Origin: Paracoccaceae bacterium
GTDB taxonomy: Bacteria; Pseudomonadota; Alphaproteobacteria; Rhodobacterales; Rhodobacteraceae
Length of the DNA: 64,000 nt
Assembly: GCA_026706985.1 (NCBI GenBank)
Contig: JAPOXR010000049.1
Span: 88,297-152,296 of the forward strand
Direction of reading: 5' to 3'
Under the pieces are notes generated by a model. The model saw nothing but the letters and a program-made list of their open reading frames with translations. It ran no database searches and was not told where the DNA came from. The position numbers and the translations under genes were made by a program. Of this stretch, positions 39,111-47,673 are shown in pieces (within the stretch, counting starts at the first letter, position 1; the number at the start of each line of letters is the position of its first letter).

Positions 39111-40113
39111 GATCATCCGGCTTCCGCCCGGGGCATCCATACAGGATTACGGCCGTCCGGGATTTCGCCGCTATGGCGTAACCGAGGGCGGTGCCATGGA
39201 TCGGTTTGCGCTGGCGGAAGGGCAGGCGCTGCTGGCAAATCCTTCGCATGCCGCTGCTCTGGAACTGCCCTTAGGCAGCGCGGAGTTCCGTGCGCTCGGT
39301 GATTCCATTGCCGCCTGTACGGGGGCGGAAAGGCTGGTGACGGTAAACAGTGAAAACAAAAAGTTGCGACAGACATTTAGGTTGGAAAGCGGTGATGTTC
39401 TGAAAATCGGCGCGGCGGAACATGGAGTCTATGGCTACCTGCATCTGCCCGGTGGAATCGAAAGCCCGGTTCTGCTCAATTCGAGATCCGCCCATGAACA
39501 GGCTGAACTGGGGTGGAAACCATGTGTCGGAGACCGGTTATCGGCGATCGGTGGCGTTGACGCGCCCGCCGGCCTGGCTCTGGCAGCACCGGATTATTTC
39601 TCACCGCGGGTGATTCGCTGCATGCGGGGACCGCAATCGGAGCTCTTTTGCGCATCCGATCTACATGCATTGGGCGAGGCGGAGTTTGAAGTCACACCGG
39701 CGCGCAACCGGGTCGGTATGCGGCTCAGCAGCTCAGCGGGAAAATTCTCCGCCGATCTTGGCGTGACGCTGACTTCGGATGCGATTGTCGCCGGCGATAT
39801 CCAGGTGGCGGCTGACGGCATTGCCACCGTGCTCCTGATGGATTGCCAGCCAGTCGGTGGATATCCGAGAATTGCCACGGTCATTACCGCCGACCTGCAC
39901 CGGCTTGCGCAGTTGCCGACAGGCGCGAAATTCCGGCTTTCTGAGGTCGGTAGAACGGAAGCGCTTGCAGCGCTGGCGGAATTGCGGGCAGAAATGAAAG
40001 CGCTGCGCGGGAGGGTTTTCCAATCCGTGCGGGAACCGTCGGCATTGCGGGATCTGCTCACCTACAGTTTGGTCAGCGGCGTTGTGAAAGGGGATGAACA
40101 GGATGCGGATTGA
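39097..40113 (+). CDS. pxpC: 5-oxoprolinase subunit C (KipA / biotin-dependent carboxyltransferase-like)
   Basis: 338-aa partner of PxpB. IIRLPPGASIQDYGRPGFRRYGVTEGGAMDRFAL is the family N-terminus; AEFEVTPARNRVGMRL, SDAIVAGDIQVAADG and LLMDCQPVGGYPRIATVI follow. Also annotated as an allophanate-hydrolase subunit 2 or urea carboxylase-like domain, but it is not fused to biotin carboxylase parts. Overlaps pxpB and pxpA, so all three are translated together. Confidence 0.94.
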   Translation: MSGLEIIRLPPGASIQDYGRPGFRRYGVTEGGAMDRFALAEGQALLANPSHAAALELPLGSAEFRALGDSIAACTGAERLVTVNSENKKLRQTFRLESGDVLKIGAAEHGVYGYLHLPGGIESPVLLNSRSAHEQAELGWKPCVGDRLSAIGGVDAPAGLALAAPDYFSPRVIRCMRGPQSELFCASDLHALGEAEFEVTPARNRVGMRLSSSAGKFSADLGVTLTSDAIVAGDIQVAADGIATVLLMDCQPVGGYPRIATVITADLHRLAQLPTGAKFRLSEVGRTEALAALAELRAEMKALRGRVFQSVREPSALRDLLTYSLVSGVVKGDEQDAD

Positions 40114-40861
40114 TATCAATTCAGATCTCGGGGAGAGTTTCGGCCCGTGGCGGAAAGGCCATGATGAGGAACTTCTGTCGATTGTCACTTCCGCCAACAT
40201 CGCCTGCGGATTTCATGCCGGTGATCCGTTGGAAATGCGGAAAACCGTTGCCATCTGTCGGCGGAATGACGTCGGGATCGGTGCGCATCCGGGCTTTAAC
40301 GATCTCATCGGATTCGGCCGCAGGGAGATCTCGGGCATTCCACCGGATGAATTGAAGGCCATGGTTATCTATCAGATCGGTGCGCTGCAGGCGATCGCCG
40401 CGGCTGAGCAGGGCGCGGTCACACATGTCAAAATGCATGGCGCGCTGGCGAATATGGCAAGCCGCAGCGAAAAGCTGGCGGAAATTCTCATTGCCGCCGT
40501 GCAGGAAGTGGCGGCTGATCTCATCATAATCGCCATCGCCTCAACCGGCCTTGAGAGTGCGGCGCAGCGACTCGGGGCACCCTATGTCGGTGAAATCTTT
40601 GCTGACAGGGCTTATAATGATGACGGAACACTGGTTTCACGCAGCCAACCTGGTGCGATGATCCGGCAGCCGGAACAATGTGCCGAGAATGTTCTCCGCG
40701 CGGTGGAAAGCGGTGCCCTCACTTCACAGAATGGAGTCAAAGTGCCGGTCAGTGCCGGAACGGTATGTGTGCATGGCGACACACCTAATTCTGTCGCAAT
40801 CGCGGCTGCAGTGCGGGAACGGCTCGATCAGTCAGGTGTCGAGGTCCGTCGTTTCGCCTGA
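40103..40861 (+). CDS. pxpA: 5-oxoprolinase subunit A (LamB/YcsF family)
   Basis: 252-aa hydrolase-like subunit of PxpABC. MRIDINSDLGESFGPW opens the protein; VTSANIACGFHAGDPLEM, GIGAHPGFNDLIGFGRR, HVKMHGALAN and FADRAYNDDGTLVSRSQPGAMI are signature blocks. ATG 40103 has AAAGGGG 9 nt upstream, better than ATG 40094, which directly abuts it. Together with pxpB and pxpC it provides complete 5-oxoproline salvage. The next gene (tcuA) is 150 nt away on the same strand. Confidence 0.96.
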   Translation: MRIDINSDLGESFGPWRKGHDEELLSIVTSANIACGFHAGDPLEMRKTVAICRRNDVGIGAHPGFNDLIGFGRREISGIPPDELKAMVIYQIGALQAIAAAEQGAVTHVKMHGALANMASRSEKLAEILIAAVQEVAADLIIIAIASTGLESAAQRLGAPYVGEIFADRAYNDDGTLVSRSQPGAMIRQPEQCAENVLRAVESGALTSQNGVKVPVSAGTVCVHGDTPNSVAIAAAVRERLDQSGVEVRRFA

Positions 40862-41011
40862 AAATGCGGCTGATCATCCTCGCGCAACGCCGGAATTTCG
40901 GAGCATGCCGCCTGCACAGGCGGAAAATGCAGGCTGCGAAGTTTTCGGAAACACCGGAATGCGTTTCGACCCCGGTGCTTGTACGAATTGGGCCGGTAAG
41001 GGCTGATTGAC

Positions 41012-42442
41012 TTGACCGCCGATAAGAGTTCCCTCGCACCTGTCTGTGTTCGCCGGGTCTGTGACAAAGTCTGGGATGTTATCGTCGTCGGCGGCGGTAA
41101 TGCGGCGATATGCGCGGCAATGCAGGCGGCCGAATCGAAAGCAGATGTCCTGATTTTGGAAAGTGCGCCAATAACCATGCGGGGCGGGAATTCCCGCCAC
41201 ACCCGAAATATTCGATGCATGCATGATGGCGAAAATCCTCCGTTGACCGGGCAATACAGCGAAGCCGAATTCCTTCAGGATCTACTGCAGGTATCGGATG
41301 GAAATACAGACAGAGAATTGGCTGTCTCAGTGATCAGGCGGTCCGCCGACTGCCTGCAATGGATGAAGCAAAGGGGAGTGCTGTTTCAACCGGCTCTGAG
41401 CGGCACGCTTTCGTTGCAACGTACGAATGCATTCTTTCTCGGCGGTGGCAAAGCGCTACTGAACACCTATTTTCAGACCGCCAATCGCTTTGGAATCAGT
41501 GTGCTGTATGAAGCTGAAGTCTGCCATATCCGATTGTCCGACAACAGTTTCACCGGGGTAGAAGCCATGATCGGCGGAAAGTCGGTCATTATCAAGGGCC
41601 GCTCAGCCGTGCTGGCATCCGGGGGCTTTCAAGCTGATCTGGATTGGCTCGAAAAAGCCTGGGGACCCCCGGCGCGGAACTTCCTGGTCCGGGGCACGCC
41701 GCAAAACCGGGGAAAGGTGCTGCGGGACATGATGAACCAGGGTGCGGTCACAATCGGAGACGCGTCGCAGTGCCACGCCGTGGCCATTGACGGGAGGGCA
41801 CCCAAATTCGATGGCGGTATTGTCACCCGCATCGATTGCATTCCCTTTTCCATCACGGTCAATCAATATGCCGAACGTTTCTATGATGAGGGGGAGGATC
41901 TTTGGCCGAAAAGATACGCCATCTGGGGCAGACTGGTTGCAGTACAGCCGGGCCAGCAGGCTTTTGCGATCATCGATTCGAAGAGTTTCGGGCTGTTTGT
42001 GCCATCCGCATTTCCACCAATCGAAGCCGACAATATCCAGACGCTGGCGGAACAGATTGGCCTGTCCGGTGAAAAGCTCACGCGGACGGTCCAGGAATTC
42101 AACGCCGCCTGCCGAAGCGGTCCTTTCGACCCGAATGCGTTGGATGGTCTCGCCACAGTCGGGCTCGGCTTGCCGAAAAGCAACTGGGCCCGGCCAATCA
42201 ATGAGCCGCCTTTCCGTGCCTATATGCTGCGTCCAGGGGTCACCTTCACCTATCTTGGTCTGCAGGTTGACAGGTTGGCGCGTGTGCAGGGACAGGCGGG
42301 CCCGTACGAAAATATCTGGGCCGCTGGTGAAATCATGGCCGGGTCCGTCCTGCGGCAGGGCTATCTTGCCGGATTTGGCATGACCATCGGCACCGTATTC
42401 GGGCGCATAGCCGGTGAGGAGGCAGCCCGCCATGTGCTCTGA
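41012..42442 (+). CDS. tcuA: FAD-dependent tricarballylate dehydrogenase-like protein
   Basis: Flavoprotein of the succinate dehydrogenase/fumarate reductase flavoprotein type, 476 aa. VWDVIVVGGGNAAICAAMQAA binds FAD, ITMRGGNSRHTRNIRCMHDG is close to TcuA, and IWAAGEIMAGSVLRQGYLAGFGMTIGTVFGRIAG closes the FAD site. In Salmonella TcuA oxidises tricarballylate to cis-aconitate, passing electrons through TcuB. The start must be TTG 41012, since no ATG or GTG precedes the FAD motif in frame. Overlaps tcuB by 11 nt. Other tricarboxylate-like substrates are possible. Confidence 0.88.
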   Translation: MTADKSSLAPVCVRRVCDKVWDVIVVGGGNAAICAAMQAAESKADVLILESAPITMRGGNSRHTRNIRCMHDGENPPLTGQYSEAEFLQDLLQVSDGNTDRELAVSVIRRSADCLQWMKQRGVLFQPALSGTLSLQRTNAFFLGGGKALLNTYFQTANRFGISVLYEAEVCHIRLSDNSFTGVEAMIGGKSVIIKGRSAVLASGGFQADLDWLEKAWGPPARNFLVRGTPQNRGKVLRDMMNQGAVTIGDASQCHAVAIDGRAPKFDGGIVTRIDCIPFSITVNQYAERFYDEGEDLWPKRYAIWGRLVAVQPGQQAFAIIDSKSFGLFVPSAFPPIEADNIQTLAEQIGLSGEKLTRTVQEFNAACRSGPFDPNALDGLATVGLGLPKSNWARPINEPPFRAYMLRPGVTFTYLGLQVDRLARVQGQAGPYENIWAAGEIMAGSVLRQGYLAGFGMTIGTVFGRIAGEEAARHVL

Positions 42443-43511
42443 ACTGACATCGGCACAGAGTGAAGCCGCCCGGCAGATGCGAATTTGCAATGCCTGTCGC
42501 TATTGCGAAGGCTATTGCAATGTCTTTCCGGCGGCATTTTCAATCGACAAATTCGATGCAGGCGAATTGAGTTATTTGGCAAATCTCTGCCATAATTGCC
42601 GCGGCTGCCACTATGCCTGCCAATTCGCCGAACCGCATGAATTCGCCCTGAACATTCCGGCGTCGCTGGCGCAGGTCCGCAATGAAAGCTGGGCCAGGTT
42701 TGTCCGCCCAAGCCGGTTGACAGAATTTTTTCAGAAATCCGCAGTCAGCATTTGTCTGGCAATGGTGATTCTGCTGGCTTCCCTGCTGCTTTTGATTGAG
42801 TTTGGCGGAAATCCCTGCGGCGAGGGTTTCTATGCTTATCTCAGCCATGAGATGATGGTCGCCATTTTCCTGCCTGCCTTTCTCCTGCCGCTGCTGGCCG
42901 CCTGCATCGGTGTGCGTCGATTCTGGCACGCAATGCAGGGACGGTCGCTCGCATTCCCGGACCTGCTGAAAGCGGCGAAGGATGCGGGTGCGATGCGGGG
43001 CCTGTCCGGCGGACAGGGCCAGGGATGTCAGTATGAGTCCGGTGACAGAGCCACCAATCACAGGCGTATCGCCCATCACGCCGCAATGTATGGATTTCTG
43101 CTTTGCCTTGCCTCCACAATCAGCGGCACCATTCTGCATTACGTGTTTTCCCTGCCGGCGCCATACGGGCTGTTCAGCCTGCCGAAGCTGTTCGGTGTGC
43201 CCGGCGGAATTCTTCTCCTCGCAGGCACAATCTGGCTGGCCTGGCTGAAACTGAAATCCGATAGGTCTCTTGCTGACGCCGAAAGCTGGGGAGGCGAAAT
43301 GGCTTTCATACTGCTGCTTGCCTTCATCAGTGCCAGCGGTCTGGCACTCTTCGCGGCCACCGGAAGCGCATGGGTGCCGTTCTTACTGGCATTGCATCTG
43401 GGCGGCGTGCTGACATTTTTCCTGAGTTTACCCTTCACGAAAATGGTGCATGGGCTGTTCCGCCTCGCAGCCATCCTGCGCTTCCTTCAGCGGCGCCTAT
43501 CCGAGCATTGA
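42432..43511 (+). CDS. tcuB: TcuB/CitB-family iron-sulfur membrane protein
   Basis: 359-aa partner that reoxidises TcuA's flavin and delivers electrons to the quinone pool. The N-terminus has two 4Fe-4S ligand sets, ICNACRYCEGYC and LCHNCRGCHYAC (each Cys-x2-Cys-x2-Cys-x3-Cys). Six hydrophobic segments follow, e.g. SICLAMVILLASLLLLIEF and YGFLLCLASTISGTILHYVF. His residues in the membrane part could bind heme. ATG 42432 lies inside the end of tcuA. Converges with the 2-hydroxyacid dehydrogenase gene, 16 nt apart. Confidence 0.9.
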   Translation: MCSELTSAQSEAARQMRICNACRYCEGYCNVFPAAFSIDKFDAGELSYLANLCHNCRGCHYACQFAEPHEFALNIPASLAQVRNESWARFVRPSRLTEFFQKSAVSICLAMVILLASLLLLIEFGGNPCGEGFYAYLSHEMMVAIFLPAFLLPLLAACIGVRRFWHAMQGRSLAFPDLLKAAKDAGAMRGLSGGQGQGCQYESGDRATNHRRIAHHAAMYGFLLCLASTISGTILHYVFSLPAPYGLFSLPKLFGVPGGILLLAGTIWLAWLKLKSDRSLADAESWGGEMAFILLLAFISASGLALFAATGSAWVPFLLALHLGGVLTFFLSLPFTKMVHGLFRLAAILRFLQRRLSEH

Positions 43512-43527
43512 GTCCGGAAATTCCGGG

Positions 43528-44499
43528 CTATCGCAGTGCTTCCGGATTGATCATATTGATTGGTTTTCCCGCGGCGAAAGCGTTGACCTGATCGTAGATA
43601 TCGGCAAACTGCAGATCGAGCTCCTGTTCGGTAACGAACCCGATATGCGGTGTCGCGATGACTGACGGGTGATGGATGATCGGATCATTCGTATCCGTGA
43701 TTGGTTCAGCGTCAAAGACATCCAGTGCGATCCGACCCGGGCGGCCCGCCTTGAGTGCGGATTCGAGCGCACCCGGTGCCAGCAGGCGTGAGCGCGAAGT
43801 ATTCACGAAAACCGCACCTGGTTTCATCCGCAACATGTCGCCGGTTCTGATCAGACCCCGTGTTGTTGGTTTCAGTCGGACATGCAGGCTGACAAAGTCG
43901 CTGTCGCCGAAAAATGCCACTCTGCTCGGAGCAAGTATCTCACCATCCGCCTCCGCCCGGGCGCGGCCGGCCTCCGATCCCCACCACCATACCCGCATTC
44001 CAAATGCTCTCGCATAGCTCGCCACCTGTTTCGCGATCCGCCCATAGCCGTATAAGCCGAGCCACTGGCCCTGCAGGGTCTGGCCGACACCGAACTGCCA
44101 GTGTCCGCGCTTCAGGCTGGCAATCTGCTGCGGCAATTGGCGCGCCGCCGCCAGGAAAAGGGCAAATGTCAGTTCCGCCGTGGCGATGGAAGGCGTATCG
44201 GCGTGCAGATTCGAGCAGAGCAGAACCCGGTGTTCGGTGCAGGCGTCAACATCTATATGCGGGTAAACGCTGCGCTGGCTGATCAGGCGGAGTTCGGGCA
44301 GATGTCGCAGCAGATCGGCTGACACCTGGGTGCGTTCGCGAAATAGGATCAGCGCTTCAGCGGATCGCAGCCGGGCGCCGAGCGCATCCATGTCGGTCAG
44401 ATGATCATTCCACACTGTCACATCATGCGCCGCCAGGCGGCGGAAACCCGGCAAGCCGCGCAAAGTGTCGAACCAGTCATCGAGGATATGGACGCGCAT
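43528..44499 (-). CDS. D-2-hydroxyacid dehydrogenase (SerA-like NAD family)
   Basis: 323-aa NAD oxidoreductase. LGLYGYGRIAKQVASYARAFG is the nucleotide fold; the catalytic triad fits Arg in VSLHVRLKPTTRGLI, Glu in VFDAEPITDTNDP and His in VIATPHIGFVTEQEL. It is the last gene of the tctC-tctAB-prpF operon (12 nt behind it), suggesting a role in the same catabolic route, reducing or oxidising a 2-oxo/2-hydroxy acid. Phosphoglycerate dehydrogenase itself is unlikely because the ACT and ASB domains are missing. Confidence 0.9.
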   Translation of the reverse strand: MRVHILDDWFDTLRGLPGFRRLAAHDVTVWNDHLTDMDALGARLRSAEALILFRERTQVSADLLRHLPELRLISQRSVYPHIDVDACTEHRVLLCSNLHADTPSIATAELTFALFLAAARQLPQQIASLKRGHWQFGVGQTLQGQWLGLYGYGRIAKQVASYARAFGMRVWWWGSEAGRARAEADGEILAPSRVAFFGDSDFVSLHVRLKPTTRGLIRTGDMLRMKPGAVFVNTSRSRLLAPGALESALKAGRPGRIALDVFDAEPITDTNDPIIHHPSVIATPHIGFVTEQELDLQFADIYDQVNAFAAGKPINMINPEALR

Positions 44500-44511
44500 G
44501 CCTGCGATGCC

Positions 44512-45603
44512 TCAGGTGGGACCCGCCCAGACTTGTTCCGGAATCATCAACTCGCCGCGGGCAATCAGCCTTGCAGTCCGCACCACCGATGCCGATTCAA
44601 ATTCGAAGGAATTCCCGCGATCCAGTTTGACGCTGAGTTGCAGCTGGCCGAGCGGGTGTTCGATCGACAGCCCGACCGGTGATTGCCCGCTGGGATTCAT
44701 CAGCCCTTCGGCTACAGTGCCCGGGGCCAATGCACAGGCGGCGAGGCATTGCGAACCGGTCACGGCCAGAGTCGGGTGGGTATTCCACGGCATAAAATAC
44801 CGCGCGGCAAAACTTCCGCCTGATCGGGGTGGTGCCAAAAGGCCGAATTTTGGAACCACCGAGCGCGAGATTTCACCAAGCCCCATCCGCTCACCGGCGA
44901 TGCGGCGGATCGATTCCATCCGTTCAAAGAAATCCGCCATAGCGTCCAACTCATCCCGGCTCTCATGGCCGCTAAGTCCGAATTCATCGGCTCTGGCAAT
45001 GACCATGGGCATGGCCACATCCATACAGGTGACCGTGACGCCGTTAATTGTCTCGCGCCGCTGCCCGGTCGGGAACATGGTCCCGGTCCTTGAGCCGGTG
45101 ATGTTACGGAATTCCAACGACACCGGTGCGGCTGTTCCGGGAACACCGTCAATTGCCAAATCACCCGCATAGGTTACCTTTCCGCCCGGCGTCCGCACGC
45201 CGGCGGTGACCAAGGCACCGGTATTGACGGCCCGGATGCGCACATCCGTTCTGCCGGATGCGGCCGCAATCAAACCCATTTCGATTGCCGCCGGGCCCAC
45301 GCCGACCAAAATATTGCCGCAGGTCGGGGCAAAATCCACTGACCTTTCTGCAACCGCCACCTGAGCGAAGAGGTAATCGATATCGGCATCATCACAGGTG
45401 GATCGTGACAGCATAGCAACCTTGGTAGTGATTGCCGCTCCACCGCCGACACCGTCGATATTATTGACATGTCCGCCGCCCACCGCGGCAATGAGGATTT
45501 CGGCGAGCCTTTTCCGGTCCCGCGGAAGATCCGCCATATTGAAATACGGCCCGCGCGAAGTTCCCCCGCGCAGCAGCAGGAATGGAACCGCGTGCTGCGT
45601 CAT
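44512..45603 (-). CDS. PrpF-family isomerase (4-oxalomesaconate tautomerase-like)
   Basis: 363-aa diaminopimelate-epimerase-fold protein. LLLRGGTSRGPYFN carries the first catalytic position of the family, VDFAPTCGNILVGVGPAAIE the TCGN active-site loop, and PWNTHPTLAVTGSQCLAACA the C-terminal counterpart. Relatives include PrpF (2-methyl-aconitate isomerase), aconitate delta-isomerase and GalD (oxalomesaconate tautomerase). Next to tricarboxylate transport and facing tcuA-tcuB, an aconitate isomerisation fits well. Its start overlaps the tctAB stop. Confidence 0.9.
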   Translation of the reverse strand: MTQHAVPFLLLRGGTSRGPYFNMADLPRDRKRLAEILIAAVGGGHVNNIDGVGGGAAITTKVAMLSRSTCDDADIDYLFAQVAVAERSVDFAPTCGNILVGVGPAAIEMGLIAAASGRTDVRIRAVNTGALVTAGVRTPGGKVTYAGDLAIDGVPGTAAPVSLEFRNITGSRTGTMFPTGQRRETINGVTVTCMDVAMPMVIARADEFGLSGHESRDELDAMADFFERMESIRRIAGERMGLGEISRSVVPKFGLLAPPRSGGSFAARYFMPWNTHPTLAVTGSQCLAACALAPGTVAEGLMNPSGQSPVGLSIEHPLGQLQLSVKLDRGNSFEFESASVVRTARLIARGELMIPEQVWAGPT

Positions 45604-47618
45604 GTCAGCGGCCAGGGAAGCTTCACCAGTTCCTGCAACAGCCCGGGCGGAAAATCACGTCTGAGCGAATAGGCGATAAAGCAGAGCAGGGTGACACCGG
45701 ATGCGGTCAGAACTGCGGAAAACAGCCAGCCGAGGCCGGCCAGTATCCGGAAAAAGGCGAGTGAGAACAGGATAACGGCGATCACAAATCCGGTCAGACA
45801 GGACAGAATCAGCAATCCGGCGAACCAGGACAGGGTTCCCCACAACCCGTTCGGTGCGGTTGCATCCTCATTGCCATCTGCCTCACGGTCGGCGAAAATG
45901 ACTTCGCCTTCTCCGGCAAGCAGCATTTTCACCAGCAATATTACGAGGGCTGCGATTGCGACTGTGCCGACAGCGAGCGGAAAAACCTTGTCTGAAATCA
46001 GGTTGATACGGGAAGCATCAATCCAGGCAATGGTGACATAGGCAAGAATACAGAGCAGGAACGCCATCGGTGCCCTTCGTTGGCCCGGTTTGACCGCGCC
46101 TTCTGACAGGATCTGCCTGGATTGGCGGATACCGATTATGACCGATGCCACTGTCAAGGCGATGATCACCAGGACGATCGGCGAGGCCACGTAGGCCAAC
46201 CCTTCGGCGAAGCCGGACCTGAATTTGAATCCGGAAATCTGCACCGCGTGATTGGAAAAATTCTCCGCCTGATCGGAAAGCACGAAACCGATGAGAAAGG
46301 CTGGGCGCGACCAGTCGAAGCGGCGCATGAAAATGCCCAGAACACCGATCGAGAACAACGCTACCAGATCGCCGAGGGACTGGCGTGACTGGAACGCCGC
46401 GAAGGCGATCATCATCAGCAGGAACGGCGCCAACAGCGTGAAGCGTATCGTCGTGAGGCGGGCGATTCCACCGGAAAGTGCGATACAGAGTCCGGCTCCA
46501 ACCACATTGGCAAGGGCCAGTGACCAGACGACTGTATAGGTGATGTCAAGATCATTCCGAATCAGTTGTGGACCCGCATCGATTCCCAGCAATGCCAAGC
46601 CACCGATAAAGATGGCCATTGATCCCGATCCGGGAATGCCGAAAATCAAGGTCGGTACCAGGCCGCCGCCTTCCTTGGCATTATTCGAACTTTCCGGACC
46701 GATCACGCCACGTATTTCACCGCTGCCGAAGCCGCTCCGGTCGGGTGTTGACTGAACCGTATGCCCATATGCAATCCAGTCGACGACAGACCCTCCGAGT
46801 CCGGGAATCACGCCGACGATAACGCCGATGACGGAACAACGGATGGAAAGCCAGATATTCGCTGCCCAATCCTTGATGCCGCGCAGCCAGCCGGCGCCGA
46901 GACGCGCTTCGCGGGCGATGGATTGATCCTGGCGCAGCAATGCAACGATTTCCGGAATGGCGAAGATACCCAGACCGACAATCACCAGCTTTATTCCATC
47001 GGTTAGATAGGGGACGTCATAACTCGCCATCCGCAGGCTGCCACCGGCATCGGCTTCGCCGATTGTTCCGACCAGAAGGCCGAGGCAGGCGGCGGCAACC
47101 CCCTTGAGTGCGAGACGTCCAGCCAGCACCGCCACCATGGAAAGGCCGAGCAAAGTAATGGAGAGCATCTCGGGGGTCCCGAATGCAAGCACCAGGGGGC
47201 GGGCGATGAGGATAAAGAATGTGAGAACGGTGGCACCCAGTAATCCGCCGAACAGCGAAGACACAAAGGCCGCTGCCAATGCTCTGGCAGCTTCGCCCTT
47301 GCGCGCCAGCGGAAACCCGTCCAACACTGTCGCTTGGCTGGCGGATGACCCGGGGATACCCATAAGGACACTGGCGAAAGTATCCGAAGTCGGCACCACC
47401 GCAACCAACCCCACCATGAGTGCCAGACCGGCAATGGGATCCATGCCATAGAGAAACGGCAGCACCAGAGACAGGCCGGCGATCCCGCCCAATCCCGGAA
47501 AAACGCCGACCGACAGACCGAGCAGAACCCCCAAAACCAGATACAGGAGCTGCTCCGGCATCAGGATCAGCGAAAAAGCCGATCCAAGCGCCGCAACCGC
47601 ATTTAAAAGAATGTCCAT
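45600..47618 (-). CDS. Tripartite tricarboxylate transporter, fused TctA-TctB membrane protein
   Basis: 672-aa protein. Residues 1 to about 505 are a TctA large permease (LSVGVFPGLGGIAGLSLVLPF, GIPGSSASQATVLDGFPLARKG, GVIPGLGGSVVDWIAYGHT, IGPESSNNAKEGGGLVPTL). From about 515 on, four hydrophobic helices (APMAFLLCILAYVTIAWI, VFPLAVGTVAIAALVILL, WFAGLLILSCLTGFVIAVILF) match the small TctB subunit. The two are separate genes in most systems. It imports citrate-like acids from the TctC receptor using a sodium or proton gradient. The start is 55 nt after the tctC stop. Confidence 0.9.
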   Translation of the reverse strand: MDILLNAVAALGSAFSLILMPEQLLYLVLGVLLGLSVGVFPGLGGIAGLSLVLPFLYGMDPIAGLALMVGLVAVVPTSDTFASVLMGIPGSSASQATVLDGFPLARKGEAARALAAAFVSSLFGGLLGATVLTFFILIARPLVLAFGTPEMLSITLLGLSMVAVLAGRLALKGVAAACLGLLVGTIGEADAGGSLRMASYDVPYLTDGIKLVIVGLGIFAIPEIVALLRQDQSIAREARLGAGWLRGIKDWAANIWLSIRCSVIGVIVGVIPGLGGSVVDWIAYGHTVQSTPDRSGFGSGEIRGVIGPESSNNAKEGGGLVPTLIFGIPGSGSMAIFIGGLALLGIDAGPQLIRNDLDITYTVVWSLALANVVGAGLCIALSGGIARLTTIRFTLLAPFLLMMIAFAAFQSRQSLGDLVALFSIGVLGIFMRRFDWSRPAFLIGFVLSDQAENFSNHAVQISGFKFRSGFAEGLAYVASPIVLVIIALTVASVIIGIRQSRQILSEGAVKPGQRRAPMAFLLCILAYVTIAWIDASRINLISDKVFPLAVGTVAIAALVILLVKMLLAGEGEVIFADREADGNEDATAPNGLWGTLSWFAGLLILSCLTGFVIAVILFSLAFFRILAGLGWLFSAVLTASGVTLLCFIAYSLRRDFPPGLLQELVKLPWPLT

Positions 47619-47673
47619 CCGAGAGCCGGCTGAGTGCGGGCCGCGGGCCTGAGCCCGCGACCTGCCAAATTGT

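Noticed and set aside
40908..40923. CCGCCT/AGGCGG hairpin after pxpA, as a possible terminator before tcuA
   Set aside because: Six-bp stem without a following T-run; too weak to call.
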